DNA of 64,000 nucleotides from Bin80 sp965219915 (GTDB lineage: Bacteria > Bacteroidota > Rhodothermia > Rhodothermales > Bin80), in assembly GCA_965219915.1 (NCBI GenBank), contig OZ244794.1, positions 2,232,001 to 2,296,000 on the forward strand, written 5' to 3'. A model generated the notes under the pieces. It was not told the DNA's origin. It did not search any database and saw only the letters and a program-made list of their open reading frames with translations. Positions 1 to 9,202 of the stretch are shown one piece after another; position 1 is the first letter of the stretch; each line of letters starts with the position of its first letter. The position numbers and the translations under genes were made by a program.

Positions 1-509
1 TCGACCAGAAGGGGCGAGTCATTCCCGGGTTCCCCTTATCGGCTGGGCGTGCAATCAAAGCTACTTCACTCATATTGAGTGATACACTGAGCGTGGTTAC
101 AGAATCAGGTATTCTGAGAAACTACAAGCTGAATAACATCAGTCAGGTGCTCTGGGCACAGCAGCACGGTACAGCACAAAATGCGAGCTTTGTGGCATTG
201 CCTACAAAACAAGCTGAGACTGCGCCGCTGTTGCACGCAGCGGAGACCTATAATTGGCCTAACCCAATCCGGGATGGGCACACGTTTTTTCGGTGCCTGA
301 CAAGCGAAGCTTCGCAGATATCTGTCACGGTGGTGGACGCGGCGGGGTCATTGGTGGGCTCATTAGATTTTGCCACTTCGGCAGGCGTCCCACATGAAGT
401 TCCCTGGCATACCAGTGCCGCGAGCGGCATATACTTCGCGCGGGTAGAAGCCACCTCTGTTTCTGGACGGACGGACTCTCATCTGATTAAACTCGCGATC
501 ATTCGATGA
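1..509 (+). CDS. T9SS-sorted secreted protein, C-terminal part (5' truncated)
   Basis: The reading frame is open from base 3 at the window edge to the stop at 507-509, so only the last ~168 residues are present and the true start lies upstream; the TTG at base 75 is not a convincing start. The first residues, including an IPGFPL stretch, resemble blades of a secreted beta-propeller. The last ~85 residues, starting near YNWPNP and followed by a beta-rich segment with GIYFARV and a C-terminal LIKLAIIR, match a type A T9SS C-terminal sorting domain. This predicts export through the outer membrane. It overlaps the next gene by an ATGA junction, so the two are probably co-translated. The molecular function of the missing N-terminal part is unknown. 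Confidence 0.75.
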   Translation, partial: DQKGRVIPGFPLSAGRAIKATSLILSDTLSVVTESGILRNYKLNNISQVLWAQQHGTAQNASFVALPTKQAETAPLLHAAETYNWPNPIRDGHTFFRCLTSEASQISVTVVDAAGSLVGSLDFATSAGVPHEVPWHTSAASGIYFARVEATSVSGRTDSHLIKLAIIR

Positions 510-3500
510 AGCGGGCCCTCTCCGTTCTTGCTGCGGTGATGTTGGTTGCCGGTACAAAGGCTCAGGTTTCTCCGTCTCTTCTAGATTTTAGCCGCCCAGC
601 ACTTGATTGGTATCAAATAGAGACGGATCACTTTGTCATACTGTTCCACATGGATGAATCGGGGCAGGGAGCAAGTCGGTCGGCGCAGGTGGCTGCGCGC
701 GTAGCCGAAGAAGTCTACGGACCCATAACAAGGCTGTATGAGCATGAACCAGACGGCAAGGTGCATATAATCCTCAAAGACTACGAGGATTACTCAAACG
801 GCGCAGCGTACTTTTTTGACAATAAGATTGAGATCTGGGCACCCGCGCTAAATTCTCCATTGCGGGGGGCACATGACTGGATGCGCAATGTGATCACACA
901 CGAGTTCATCCATATCGTTCAGGTTCAGGCAGCAATGAAGTCTCCGCGAAGATGGCCCTTGGGGTATCTCCAGGTTCTGGATTACGAAGACGTGCGCCGT
1001 CCCGATGTCTTGTATGGATATCCCAATGTGATTGTCAGTTATCCGGTAATTGGATTGAACAACCCGGCTTGGTTTGCAGAAGGGACTGCACAGTATCAAC
1101 ATGATCACTTACACTACGACCGTTGGGATTCGCATAGGGACATGTTGCTGCGAACCCGTGTTCTGGAGGGCAAGGCGCTCAGTCTGACTGAGCTTGGCAG
1201 CTTCTATTCCAAGAGCAGTTTGATGCGTGAGGGGGTGTATAATCATGGGTTCGCATTCACGCTGTATTTGGCACGTGTGTATGGAGTAGAGGTGTTAGCC
1301 CAGATTAGTGATTACCTGCGCAGTTGGCGTATATGGCGCATTGAGGAAGCCATTGAGCAAGCAACCGGTGTACCGGGGCAGGAAGTTTATGAGTCGTGGC
1401 TTCAGGAACTCAACCGCTCCTATGCACAGGCCGTGTCTCCCATTAAGGAGTCTCTAGTGGAAGGAACATTGGTTGAGCCAGAAGGCTTCGCCAATTATTT
1501 CCCGCGGTTCTCACCGGATGGATTGAAGTTGGCCTATATATCCAACAAGGGAGAACATTTTGGTCGCACCAGTCTGTACGTACAAGACTTAAGCAGCGGT
1601 TCGGTGGTTGCCCACGATCTGGGAGAGGCCTTCGGCGACCACATCTGTTCGCTAGGTCATCGTATAAAGTCCAATGTGACCGGCGCTGCTGCCTGGCGCC
1701 CGGATGGTCAGGCACTCGCGTATGCCCGGCAGCGTGTAACCTCAGAGGGTTTTCTATACACAGATCTTCATTTGATTGATTTAGATACGAAAAAATCCTC
1801 TCCACTGACGCGTGATGCACGTGCCTCCCAACCTGCGTGGGATTCCACAGGGACAAGAATTATGTACGTCACGTCCGATGATGGCAGCAGTAACCTGCAA
1901 TTGCTGAACCTAGGAACAGGCGAGGGCAGACCAATCACGCGGTTTGCAAACGGAACCCAGGTAACCTCTCCGGTATGGCACGGTGAATGGATTTATTTTG
2001 CGCGACTCGATCCCGGTGCTCATGGTAACGATTTGTGGCGGGTCAAGGCAGACGGATCAGAACTGGCCCCCGTTCTGCAGACATCGGCGGATGAGCGATC
2101 ACCGGCGATAGCCAATGGCGTGCTGTACTATGCTTCTGATGAGAGTGGGATCTACAATATCTATCGGTTTAAGCCGGACGGTTCGGAGCAACTGACTCAG
2201 GTCATCGGCGGAGCTTTCATGCCGGATGTCAGTGAAGATGGGAGGATCGCTTATGCCACATATAGATGGGATGGATACAAGATTGCCATTCTAGAGCATC
2301 CAGCAACGATTGAATCCACAATCCAATATGCGCCCCCGGAATTCATCACAAAAACTGCCTCGCCTACTGCGTCGGAGAGTGACGGAGATATAAGGGCTAT
2401 TGATCCAGAAGTGCTTGCAAGTACATTGGACACGGAACCAGCTTTGGGGACGGATTCTCTACAGGTATCGCGCTATGGTGCCAACTTTACAAGTTTCAGC
2501 TTCTCACCAGTCGTCCGCCTGGATCAATACGTAGAGCGGCGGCTCGAGGGGCGTGTTCGTAGCAGGGCGGAAACCTTTTGGAGGAATCTGAAATTCGGCA
2601 CCTATGTCTCTTCCAGGGAGATGCTAGAGGGCATGAGCCTGTTCGGAGGATTGCTCATAGGTCCGGGATCACACCAGGACGGCCAAATTATTGCTCCGGC
2701 AAATATACTGGCACTTGAACGGGATGTATTCCTTCAATTCAATTACTCCCGGGGTTTTGGGTTCTTGCCTGGACGTTGGTCGCCGCAGATAGCAATCGAG
2801 CTGTACAATATCCAGCGTCAAGTAGAGAACGGGCTGTCCATCGATGAGCATCCTTGTACTGCATGCTTACCTGAGTCCACCACTGCCGACCTTACTTATG
2901 GGCTTTGGGAGGGAAATGTATACTTGCGCAGCAAGATTAACCGCAGCACCGTACTTGAAGCTGGATACCGGTACAGCCCGTATCGTGTAACAACAAACCG
3001 TTTCTATTCAAAAGAGCTTACAGATTGGATACCCAGTACTTCGTCACGCTACTATATTGGCCGCAGCTATATGGCTGGCGTCTACTTTGAGGCGCGGCGT
3101 TCTCATCGTGAGTCGGATATAATGCGCACAGGTTTGCGCATTGCGGCTACGTATGAACGCGAAACCGGTGAGCTGCTGAGGCAATTTGATGTGGAAGAAG
3201 GACAATTGGTCCCGATCTATGATACCGACGTACTCCACCGGATGCGCATTGATCTGGACGGCGGAATCCGGCTGCCCGGCCAATTTCGTGGCACCACACA
3301 TAGTCTAAGCATTCGGATGCAAGCCTCAACGCTATTCGGAAAGAACACAGATACGTTTTATTTTGACTATGTAGGTGGCCTGTCCGGGGCACGCGGTTAT
3401 CCCTTTTATGCGCTGGGCGGAACTGAAACCCTGTGGGTTCAGGCTGCATGGACCATTCCATTGATTCCTGATATTCGACGTCAGATCGGACCGGTTTACC

Positions 3501-3766
3501 TGGACAAGGTCTTCATGCGTCTTTATGCTGACGGGGCCAGAGTCCAACCAGCAAGCCGGGCGATCCGAAAAGATATGGGGGCTGAATTTCGTCTGATGAT
3601 GGGAAGCTACTATCTATTGCCAACGGCATTGTTTGTCAGTGCGACTTATGGCATGGATGCATTTGAGGTGGAGCTGGATGATGTTTTCGTTACCACACAG
3701 CCGAGCGTAGATTATGGTAAGGAGCTTCAATGGCACTTTGGGTTACTTTTTGGGTTTGACCTGTAG
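506..3766 (+). CDS. Fused gluzincin-like metallopeptidase / TolB-like propeller / outer-membrane beta-barrel protein
   Basis: The 1086-residue protein starts with a signal peptide ending near TKAQ. Residues ~25-310 look like a peptidase MA-type domain: the zinc-binding HEFIH is at 132-136 and a WFAEG motif puts a possible third ligand at Glu192. Residues ~325-620 carry repeated PD40/TolB-type blades (FSPDGLKLAYIS, WRPDGQALAYAR, WDSTGTRIMYVT). Residues ~655-1086 are beta-rich with a GLSGARGYPFYALGG stretch like the late strands of surface-antigen/Omp85-type barrels. The expected topology is peptidase and propeller attached to an outer-membrane barrel; which face they occupy cannot be read from sequence. 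Its start overlaps the stop of the T9SS protein upstream. Substrate is unknown. Domain boundaries are by eye. Confidence 0.8.
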   Translation: MKRALSVLAAVMLVAGTKAQVSPSLLDFSRPALDWYQIETDHFVILFHMDESGQGASRSAQVAARVAEEVYGPITRLYEHEPDGKVHIILKDYEDYSNGAAYFFDNKIEIWAPALNSPLRGAHDWMRNVITHEFIHIVQVQAAMKSPRRWPLGYLQVLDYEDVRRPDVLYGYPNVIVSYPVIGLNNPAWFAEGTAQYQHDHLHYDRWDSHRDMLLRTRVLEGKALSLTELGSFYSKSSLMREGVYNHGFAFTLYLARVYGVEVLAQISDYLRSWRIWRIEEAIEQATGVPGQEVYESWLQELNRSYAQAVSPIKESLVEGTLVEPEGFANYFPRFSPDGLKLAYISNKGEHFGRTSLYVQDLSSGSVVAHDLGEAFGDHICSLGHRIKSNVTGAAAWRPDGQALAYARQRVTSEGFLYTDLHLIDLDTKKSSPLTRDARASQPAWDSTGTRIMYVTSDDGSSNLQLLNLGTGEGRPITRFANGTQVTSPVWHGEWIYFARLDPGAHGNDLWRVKADGSELAPVLQTSADERSPAIANGVLYYASDESGIYNIYRFKPDGSEQLTQVIGGAFMPDVSEDGRIAYATYRWDGYKIAILEHPATIESTIQYAPPEFITKTASPTASESDGDIRAIDPEVLASTLDTEPALGTDSLQVSRYGANFTSFSFSPVVRLDQYVERRLEGRVRSRAETFWRNLKFGTYVSSREMLEGMSLFGGLLIGPGSHQDGQIIAPANILALERDVFLQFNYSRGFGFLPGRWSPQIAIELYNIQRQVENGLSIDEHPCTACLPESTTADLTYGLWEGNVYLRSKINRSTVLEAGYRYSPYRVTTNRFYSKELTDWIPSTSSRYYIGRSYMAGVYFEARRSHRESDIMRTGLRIAATYERETGELLRQFDVEEGQLVPIYDTDVLHRMRIDLDGGIRLPGQFRGTTHSLSIRMQASTLFGKNTDTFYFDYVGGLSGARGYPFYALGGTETLWVQAAWTIPLIPDIRRQIGPVYLDKVFMRLYADGARVQPASRAIRKDMGAEFRLMMGSYYLLPTALFVSATYGMDAFEVELDDVFVTTQPSVDYGKELQWHFGLLFGFDL

Positions 3767-3784
3767 CGATATCTCTGGTTTCCC

Positions 3785-4423
3785 ATGACGCCTGTTGTGA
3801 TCTTTTGCTTACTCTTTATTGCAATCAGTATTGGATTGCTTTATCTGGTCCTGCGAAAGAATCCATACCCGGTTCCCCGTGGAGGTATACAGTGGATGGT
3901 CACCATCATGTGTACATTGCTCGTTTGCATTTCTGGATTTGTAATAGCGCTGGAGTGGAGTTTTTCCGAGCATTCTGATCTCACCTCCGCTCCCGAGAAT
4001 GTAGAGCCCTTTGTGTTTCGATTGGTTTCCAATCAGGAAGAGGTGAACATAAGCGATTTTAATGGGAGCGTGGTGCTCTTGAATTTCTGGGCCACGTGGT
4101 GTCAGCCCTGCATTACTGAACTACCCGAGCTTGATGCACTGCAGGAAGCTTATGGGGATATAGGTCTGGTTGTTGTAACACTGTCAGACGAAGACTTGGA
4201 AGAGCTTCAGTTATATGATGATCTGCTGCCCGAAAAAACCGTATCTGGTTATGTGGCTCCTGAGGAATTGCCGGAATATTTCAGACATGAGCTTCAATCC
4301 GGGCGGCCGATCACGTATGTGATTGATGGGACAGGAGTGATTCGTGAACGCCTTCTGGGAGCGGGGACATTTGAATATTTCGAGGGTCTTGTCACCCCGT
4401 GGCTGGCTGAACTTCAATCGTAG
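3785..4423 (+). CDS. TlpA-like membrane-anchored thioredoxin-family protein
   Basis: This 212-residue protein has two hydrophobic segments near the N-terminus (about 3-23 and 37-57), then a thioredoxin-like domain from ~75 containing NFWATWCQPC, with the redox pair Cys106/Cys109. A cis-Pro region follows (GRPITYVID). Proteins of this type reduce or supply electrons to periplasmic disulfides, for example in cytochrome c maturation, but no cytochrome gene is nearby, so the partner is unknown. It lies 18 bp after the peptidase-barrel gene and 3 bp before the DUF5683 gene, suggesting one transcript. Confidence 0.88.
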   Translation: MTPVVIFCLLFIAISIGLLYLVLRKNPYPVPRGGIQWMVTIMCTLLVCISGFVIALEWSFSEHSDLTSAPENVEPFVFRLVSNQEEVNISDFNGSVVLLNFWATWCQPCITELPELDALQEAYGDIGLVVVTLSDEDLEELQLYDDLLPEKTVSGYVAPEELPEYFRHELQSGRPITYVIDGTGVIRERLLGAGTFEYFEGLVTPWLAELQS

Positions 4424-4426
4424 CGT

Positions 4427-5377
4427 ATGCGGTGTATCACACTCGTCCTTGGCCTCCTCGTCTTTATTCCGAATGTTCAGGCGCAGCCTAGCGCCGATAG
4501 CCTCGAGGCATTGTTTTCAAGCTCCCGTCGCAGCACTCCGCTTGCCTTCGGGATGTCTGCTGTGGTTCCTGGTTTAGGCCAAGCTTATAATCGTCATTGG
4601 ATCAAGGCGGCAGTTGGGATAGCAGGAGAGGCAGCGGTGCTCCTGCTATATACTTCTTGGCGCCAACAGGGTGTGGACGGACGTGACGCCTATCAAATGG
4701 ATGCTCACATGTACTGGAGTCCGATTAAGTATGCATACTGGCTTAATGAATATGCTCAATACTTGAACCAACTGCCGGATGGGCGTCCAGTTACGGCTCC
4801 ACCGGTGAATATTTCACAGTCACTTTTGAGCATTGACCTGACACAGCCAGATGCGTGGTCAGATTCGGAACGGCTGGCGGTGCGAAAACTGTTCCAGGAG
4901 ATTCAGTTGCTCGAACGTGACAGCTATCACGGAGATACAGGAGCAGTTTTTTCGCATGTGCTCCCATTTTTTGGAGAACAGCAGTATTATGAACTTGTAG
5001 GGAAGTATTTTCAGTTTGCTCCGGGTTGGGAAGATTACACAGCCATCGTCAGAGATGGCCGTGTGACCTGGATTGACGAGAATGGAGAGTTTATTCAATC
5101 TATTGAGCCCGAAGCGACCGGCCCGGGTGGGACAAAACCTAATGTGTCCGCTAGATTCTATCAATACGCGGAAGATCATGCTGACGCAAATACATATTTA
5201 CGTCGGGCTTCGCGAATTACGACTCTGCTCATCGTAAATCACGTACTAGCTGCTGTAGATGCGGCAATATTTGCGCGGCTGCACAACCGTCGTATGCAAC
5301 TTAGTCTTGGGCTGCTGAAAGATGTTCAGGGAAGAACTCTCGTCGCTCCACGGGTTAGGTTCCTCCTGAATAATTGA
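4427..5377 (+). CDS. DUF5683-type exported protein
   Basis: A 316-residue protein with a signal peptide (MRCITLVLGLLVF, cleavage near VQAQ). The motif SAVVPGLGQAYNRHWIKAA followed by a hydrophobic stretch is typical of the DUF5683 family of Bacteroidota envelope proteins; a second hydrophobic segment lies near residues 265-285. The family has no established biochemical function. It is 3 bp downstream of the thioredoxin-like gene and is probably the last gene of this envelope cluster, since a ~100-bp spacer follows. Confidence 0.7.
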   Translation: MRCITLVLGLLVFIPNVQAQPSADSLEALFSSSRRSTPLAFGMSAVVPGLGQAYNRHWIKAAVGIAGEAAVLLLYTSWRQQGVDGRDAYQMDAHMYWSPIKYAYWLNEYAQYLNQLPDGRPVTAPPVNISQSLLSIDLTQPDAWSDSERLAVRKLFQEIQLLERDSYHGDTGAVFSHVLPFFGEQQYYELVGKYFQFAPGWEDYTAIVRDGRVTWIDENGEFIQSIEPEATGPGGTKPNVSARFYQYAEDHADANTYLRRASRITTLLIVNHVLAAVDAAIFARLHNRRMQLSLGLLKDVQGRTLVAPRVRFLLNN

Positions 5378-5481
5378 ATGCATTGATCGTTAAATTGGCA
5401 CGTCATGTGTATTGAAGTTCTCCGCGGCGTCCCAATCTCTAGTCGTATATTGAAACTCCAACTCAAAACATTATCGCAATC

Positions 5482-6837
5482 ATGAATTGGTATAAGCAGT
5501 TGCACGTATGGATCATCCTAGGCCTTGTGTTCGGATTAGGTTATGGAATTCTTTCTGCTGCAATGGGATGGGGGGCGTTCACGCAGGCATGGATTAGTCC
5601 CTTTGGCGACATCTTTCTGAACGCACTGTTCATGATTGCAGTGCCGCTCGTACTGGGGTCAATCATAACCGGTGTGGCCTCGCTTTCAGATACGCGCAAA
5701 CTGGCCCGGATAGGTGGAAAAACAATCCTGATCTATGTCAGCACAACGGTTGCCGCTCTTATCATTGGGTTGCTTCTGGTCAATATCATCCGCCCAGGAG
5801 ATACGGTTCCAGAAGAGGTACGTATGGATCTCCAGGCGGGGTACAGTGATATGGCGGAGGAGCGCCAGGAGAGTGCCGCTTCAGCTCAAGAACGCGGACC
5901 TTTGCAGGCGTTTGTAGACATGGTGCCCCGCAATATTGCAGCTGCAGCCTCTAATAACCGAAACATGCTGCAAGTGGTGTTGATTTCGGTACTGTTCGGT
6001 ATCGCACTTCTACTTGTTCCAAAAGATAAAGCCCAGCCTATGCTGGGTTTCTTCGAGAGTCTGACGGCGGTTGTTATCAAGATTGTAGAGATCATCATGT
6101 GGATTGCTCCTCTCGGCGTGTTCGCGCTCCTTGCGGATACGGTCAGTCTGATTTCGGGGGACAACTTGAGCGAGTTGTGGAGTTTGCTGGGGGCACTTGG
6201 GTTTTACATGCTTGTGGTACTTACCGGGCTTGTTATGCATGTTATCGTTACGTATGGGTCAATCCTGAAATTCCTGACACCGATGTCCCTCAAGAAATTC
6301 ATCATGGGGATAGCGCCTGCGCAGCTTGTTGCATTCAGTACGTCATCGAGCGGTGCAACGCTTCCGGTCACGATGGATCGCGTCGAGAACAACCTTGGCG
6401 TCAGCGAGGAGGTTTCTTCATTTGTACTTCCGCTTGGTGCCACGATCAACATGGATGGTACTGCGCTTTATCAGGCAGTAGCAGCGGTATTCATTGCGCA
6501 GACACTTGGAATTGCACTTGGCTTTATGGACCAGTTGGAGATCATACTCCTGGCTCTACTTGCTTCCATTGGAACTGCTGCAGTTCCCAGTGCGGGTATC
6601 ATAATGCTGATCATCATACTGCAATCCGTTGGTGTTCCTGCGGCGGGTATAGCATTGATCCTTGGTGTTGATCGTATTCTGGATATGTGTCGTACTGTAT
6701 GCAATATAACGGGAGATTCAACCGTCGCTACCTTGGTTGCTTCCTCGGAGGGCCAGCTTGGAGAGATCAGCGAAATGCCGGCCCGCATTGGATTCGTCGC
6801 TACTCCGGATGCATCTTCGGAGGAGCACCCTGAGTAA
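5482..6837 (+). CDS. Dicarboxylate/amino acid:cation symporter (DAACS family)
   Basis: The 451-residue polytopic membrane protein has the family hallmarks: a serine-rich re-entrant loop AFSTSSSGATLP (~284-295) and the NMDGTALY motif (~323-330), followed by a late GVDRILDMCRTVCNITGD stretch that contributes to cation and substrate binding in glutamate/aspartate transporters. Family members import glutamate, aspartate or C4-dicarboxylates with Na+ or H+. The exact substrate cannot be assigned. A charged insertion (~110-135) lies between early helices. It stands alone, with a tRNA gene on the opposite strand just downstream. Confidence 0.93.
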   Translation: MNWYKQLHVWIILGLVFGLGYGILSAAMGWGAFTQAWISPFGDIFLNALFMIAVPLVLGSIITGVASLSDTRKLARIGGKTILIYVSTTVAALIIGLLLVNIIRPGDTVPEEVRMDLQAGYSDMAEERQESAASAQERGPLQAFVDMVPRNIAAAASNNRNMLQVVLISVLFGIALLLVPKDKAQPMLGFFESLTAVVIKIVEIIMWIAPLGVFALLADTVSLISGDNLSELWSLLGALGFYMLVVLTGLVMHVIVTYGSILKFLTPMSLKKFIMGIAPAQLVAFSTSSSGATLPVTMDRVENNLGVSEEVSSFVLPLGATINMDGTALYQAVAAVFIAQTLGIALGFMDQLEIILLALLASIGTAAVPSAGIIMLIIILQSVGVPAAGIALILGVDRILDMCRTVCNITGDSTVATLVASSEGQLGEISEMPARIGFVATPDASSEEHPE

Positions 6838-6857
6838 TAGGTCAGGTGGCAAAAGGG

Positions 6858-6931
6858 TACGCCCGAGAGGATTCGAACCTCTGGCCTTCTGCTCCGGAGG
6901 CAGACGCTCTATCCAACTGAGCTACGGGCGC
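6858..6931 (-). tRNA. tRNA-Arg(CCG)
   Basis: Read on the minus strand, a 74-nt cloverleaf folds with a 7-bp acceptor stem (first pair G-T), a 4-bp D stem, a 5-bp anticodon stem, a loop CTCCGGA giving anticodon CCG, a 5-nt variable loop and a T arm with TTCGAAT. The discriminator base is A. The next bases are CCC, so the terminal A of the CCA end is not encoded and must be added post-transcriptionally. It decodes the arginine codon CGG. Confidence 0.95.
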
Positions 6932-6970
6932 GTTGTATCCTCTAATGTTTGAACTGCCATAAACGTTTCC

Positions 6971-7912
6971 ATGGTAGACCCTTCATTAAACACTAATAGT
7001 GACCAGATAAATGCTGCAGTCCCGCCGGGACGAAGCATTTCGAATGTATTTGATGGCGTCACAGGTAGCTGGCCCTCCGGCGCAGCCTTGGCGCTGTGGG
7101 TATTTGTTGGTTTGATTGCCTACCTGATCATAGGCAATATTGCTTCAACCTTTCTTCTCGCGCTGAATGATGTTGGACTTCAAGATATTTTGAGCGGTCA
7201 GCAGGATATATTCGCTGAGAATGGGAATGCATTTTTAGGAGGCAATGCAATTGGGTTGGCCTTGGGGCTCGGAAGCGTTGCACTGCTTGCAAGTTGGCTG
7301 GACTCCTCTCGCCCCCTGCGATATCTCCGGCTTAAACCCTGCAATACGGCAGATGTCGCACTTTCGTTGGCAGGCCTTATTTGTCTGCTTCCAGCGGTAC
7401 TTGGCCTCGGCATCCTGAATGAAAAGATTCCCTTACCTGATGTTCTAATGCAGCTGGAAGAACAACAAATGGAATTAATTGAATGGTTTACCGGAGAGGG
7501 AGGTAATTTTGCCCTGAATATGGTATATGTTGTTGCAGCCCCGGCTCTTTTTGAAGAGATGTTTTTTCGAGGATATGTCCAGAGGCGGGCAGAGCGGGGA
7601 TTGGGTGTGGCCGCGGGCATCGTCCTTACCGGGGTCATTTTTGGCGTGTTTCATTTGCGTCTTACCCAAGTACTTCCACTAATTTTGTTGGGGTGTTATT
7701 TGGCATATGTAACCTGGCGCACAGGCAGTTTATGGATTGCCGTAGTGCTACATTTTTTCAATAATGGACTTGCACTATCTTTATCCAAGTGGGGACCGAA
7801 ATCGGTTGCGGATCCAGAGGTCGTCCCATGGTTGCTGATCATGGGAGGTACGCTACTCTTTGTAGCCTGTATCCTGATAATCCATCGTCGACATGAAAAA
7901 CAGAATCACTGA
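6971..7912 (+). CDS. CPBP-family intramembrane metalloprotease
   Basis: A 313-residue multi-spanning membrane protein. The CPBP (Abi/CAAX-like) catalytic motifs are visible: EEMFFR at ~195-200, FGVFH with His228, and HFFNN with His261. Family members include CAAX prenyl endopeptidase Rce1-like enzymes and bacterial proteases of mostly unknown substrate. It heads a compact plus-strand run and its 3' end overlaps the DUF2007 gene by 20 bp. The N-terminal ~35 residues are polar and may be cytoplasmic. Confidence 0.9.
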   Translation: MVDPSLNTNSDQINAAVPPGRSISNVFDGVTGSWPSGAALALWVFVGLIAYLIIGNIASTFLLALNDVGLQDILSGQQDIFAENGNAFLGGNAIGLALGLGSVALLASWLDSSRPLRYLRLKPCNTADVALSLAGLICLLPAVLGLGILNEKIPLPDVLMQLEEQQMELIEWFTGEGGNFALNMVYVVAAPALFEEMFFRGYVQRRAERGLGVAAGIVLTGVIFGVFHLRLTQVLPLILLGCYLAYVTWRTGSLWIAVVLHFFNNGLALSLSKWGPKSVADPEVVPWLLIMGGTLLFVACILIIHRRHEKQNH

Positions 7913-8159
7913 TTGGGAGGAAGTATTCTTATGCGGCACTGACTATGAGGCTGACCTGGTTCGTGCACGTCTAGAGGATGCCGGTATCTTTTCCGTGCTG
8001 TTAAATCAGCGGTGCCATGCTTTCAATCTGACACAGGGGTCATTGGCAAAAGTGCACGTGCTGGTTCCAAAATCCTTGAAAGCAGAGGCTATGGCGCTGC
8101 TTTCAGCGGAAGTGCTTACCGACGAAGAGTTGACCGAGGCGGCTTTTTCTGGTGAATAG
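7893..8159 (+). CDS. DUF2007-domain small protein
   Basis: An 88-residue cytoplasmic protein with the pattern of the DUF2007 'putative signal transducing protein' family: an N-terminal beta strand (EVFLCGTDYEADLVRARLEDAGI) and a later VHVLVPKSLKAEAMALL segment resembling a small ferredoxin-like fold. Function is not established. The start lies within the end of the CPBP protease gene (20-bp overlap), implying translational coupling. Confidence 0.75.
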   Translation: MKNRITDWEEVFLCGTDYEADLVRARLEDAGIFSVLLNQRCHAFNLTQGSLAKVHVLVPKSLKAEAMALLSAEVLTDEELTEAAFSGE

Positions 8160-8176
8160 ATCCTGCGCTGCGTGTA

Positions 8177-8986
8177 ATGTCACAGCTATTGACTCGCCTT
8201 TTCACTGCCACAATTGGTGCCTCCCTGCTGGTTGGCTCTGCTTGGCTTGGAGCGTGGTACTTCGGCATTGCCGTGATGATAATTGCTCTTTTGGGGCAAC
8301 TTGAACTGTATCAGCTCTATGAGCGCTCCGGCGTTCGAGCGTGGATCCTTACGGGCCTATTGGTAGGGGCAGGCTTATCCTTACGAGCTTTGATACCGGA
8401 TATCTTTCTCCTCACCGCAGTCCCTGTGGTGGGGCTTGTTTTGTGGTGCACCTTCACGAAAAGCGAGCAGCCGCTAACGCGCCTGGGAGCAACACTCTCA
8501 GGTGCAGTCTATCCAACTGCTTTGTTGGCGTTCCTGACAGACCTGCGTGTGGTTCCAGGATACAGTGAACAGGAAGCATTGATATTGACGGTCACAGTGC
8601 TGGTACTGGTATGGGCAAGTGATGTATTCGCCTTTTTTACAGGATCCTTTTTTGGCAGGCATGCATTGGCACCGACAATTTCTCCTGGCAAGACCTGGGA
8701 AGGATTTCTTGGCGGGATTGGAGGAGCACTCTTGGCTGTGGGTGTGCTCAATCTGACACTAGATATGCCGTTGGCAACAATTCACATCGTGATTCTCGCG
8801 CTCGTATGCACCCTTTCCGGTGCTGTTGGCGATTTGGCGGAGAGTCGTTTCAAGCGTGTAGCTGGTGTGAAGGATTCGGGGATTATTCTGCCAGGGCACG
8901 GGGGGATGCTTGATCGTTTTGATGGCATAATTGTCGCGGCTCCGTTATCCTATATGTACATAATCTTCGTTGTTAACTGGTTCTGA
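8177..8986 (+). CDS. cdsA: Phosphatidate cytidylyltransferase
   Basis: This 269-residue integral membrane enzyme makes CDP-diacylglycerol from phosphatidic acid and CTP, the branch point for phospholipid synthesis. The C-terminal part fits the CDP-alcohol synthase signature closely: SRFKRVAGVKDSG followed by ILPGHGGMLDRFD, with the conserved Lys-Asp and Asp-Arg-x-Asp residues. About eight hydrophobic segments are visible. It lies 17 bp after the DUF2007 gene and 2 bp before a small membrane protein gene, so it is part of the same operon as mutL. Confidence 0.96.
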   Translation: MSQLLTRLFTATIGASLLVGSAWLGAWYFGIAVMIIALLGQLELYQLYERSGVRAWILTGLLVGAGLSLRALIPDIFLLTAVPVVGLVLWCTFTKSEQPLTRLGATLSGAVYPTALLAFLTDLRVVPGYSEQEALILTVTVLVLVWASDVFAFFTGSFFGRHALAPTISPGKTWEGFLGGIGGALLAVGVLNLTLDMPLATIHIVILALVCTLSGAVGDLAESRFKRVAGVKDSGIILPGHGGMLDRFDGIIVAAPLSYMYIIFVVNWF

Positions 8987-8988
8987 AA

Positions 8989-9192
8989 ATGGGACTCTTA
9001 TTTGGACGTAAAACACAACCACGGAAATTCGACTATACGCCGCGCTATTACGATCCGCGCAAAGACGACAGTCTCAAGCGGCGCATGCGAATTCAGAGCC
9101 GCGTTCGTCGCAGGCGCAGCCCAATTGCACTCTATTACCTAGCTGCTCTTTTGCTCACGGCTTTGTATATCTACAACGCTCTCGGACGATAG
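8989..9192 (+). CDS. Small basic single-pass membrane protein
   Basis: A 67-residue protein, not recognised. It has a strongly basic N-terminal half (repeated Arg/Lys, RRMRIQSRVRRRRS) and one hydrophobic segment at ~48-63, so it is predicted to be a single-pass inner-membrane protein with the basic end in the cytoplasm. It is tightly packed between cdsA (2-bp gap) and mutL (10-bp gap), which supports it being a real gene. No function can be assigned. Confidence 0.65.
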   Translation: MGLLFGRKTQPRKFDYTPRYYDPRKDDSLKRRMRIQSRVRRRRSPIALYYLAALLLTALYIYNALGR

Positions 9193-9202
9193 CAGGACCC
9201 AT

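Noticed and set aside
75..77. TTG as the start of the first gene
   Set aside because: The same frame is open upstream to the window edge and gives propeller-like sequence, so the gene is 5' truncated.
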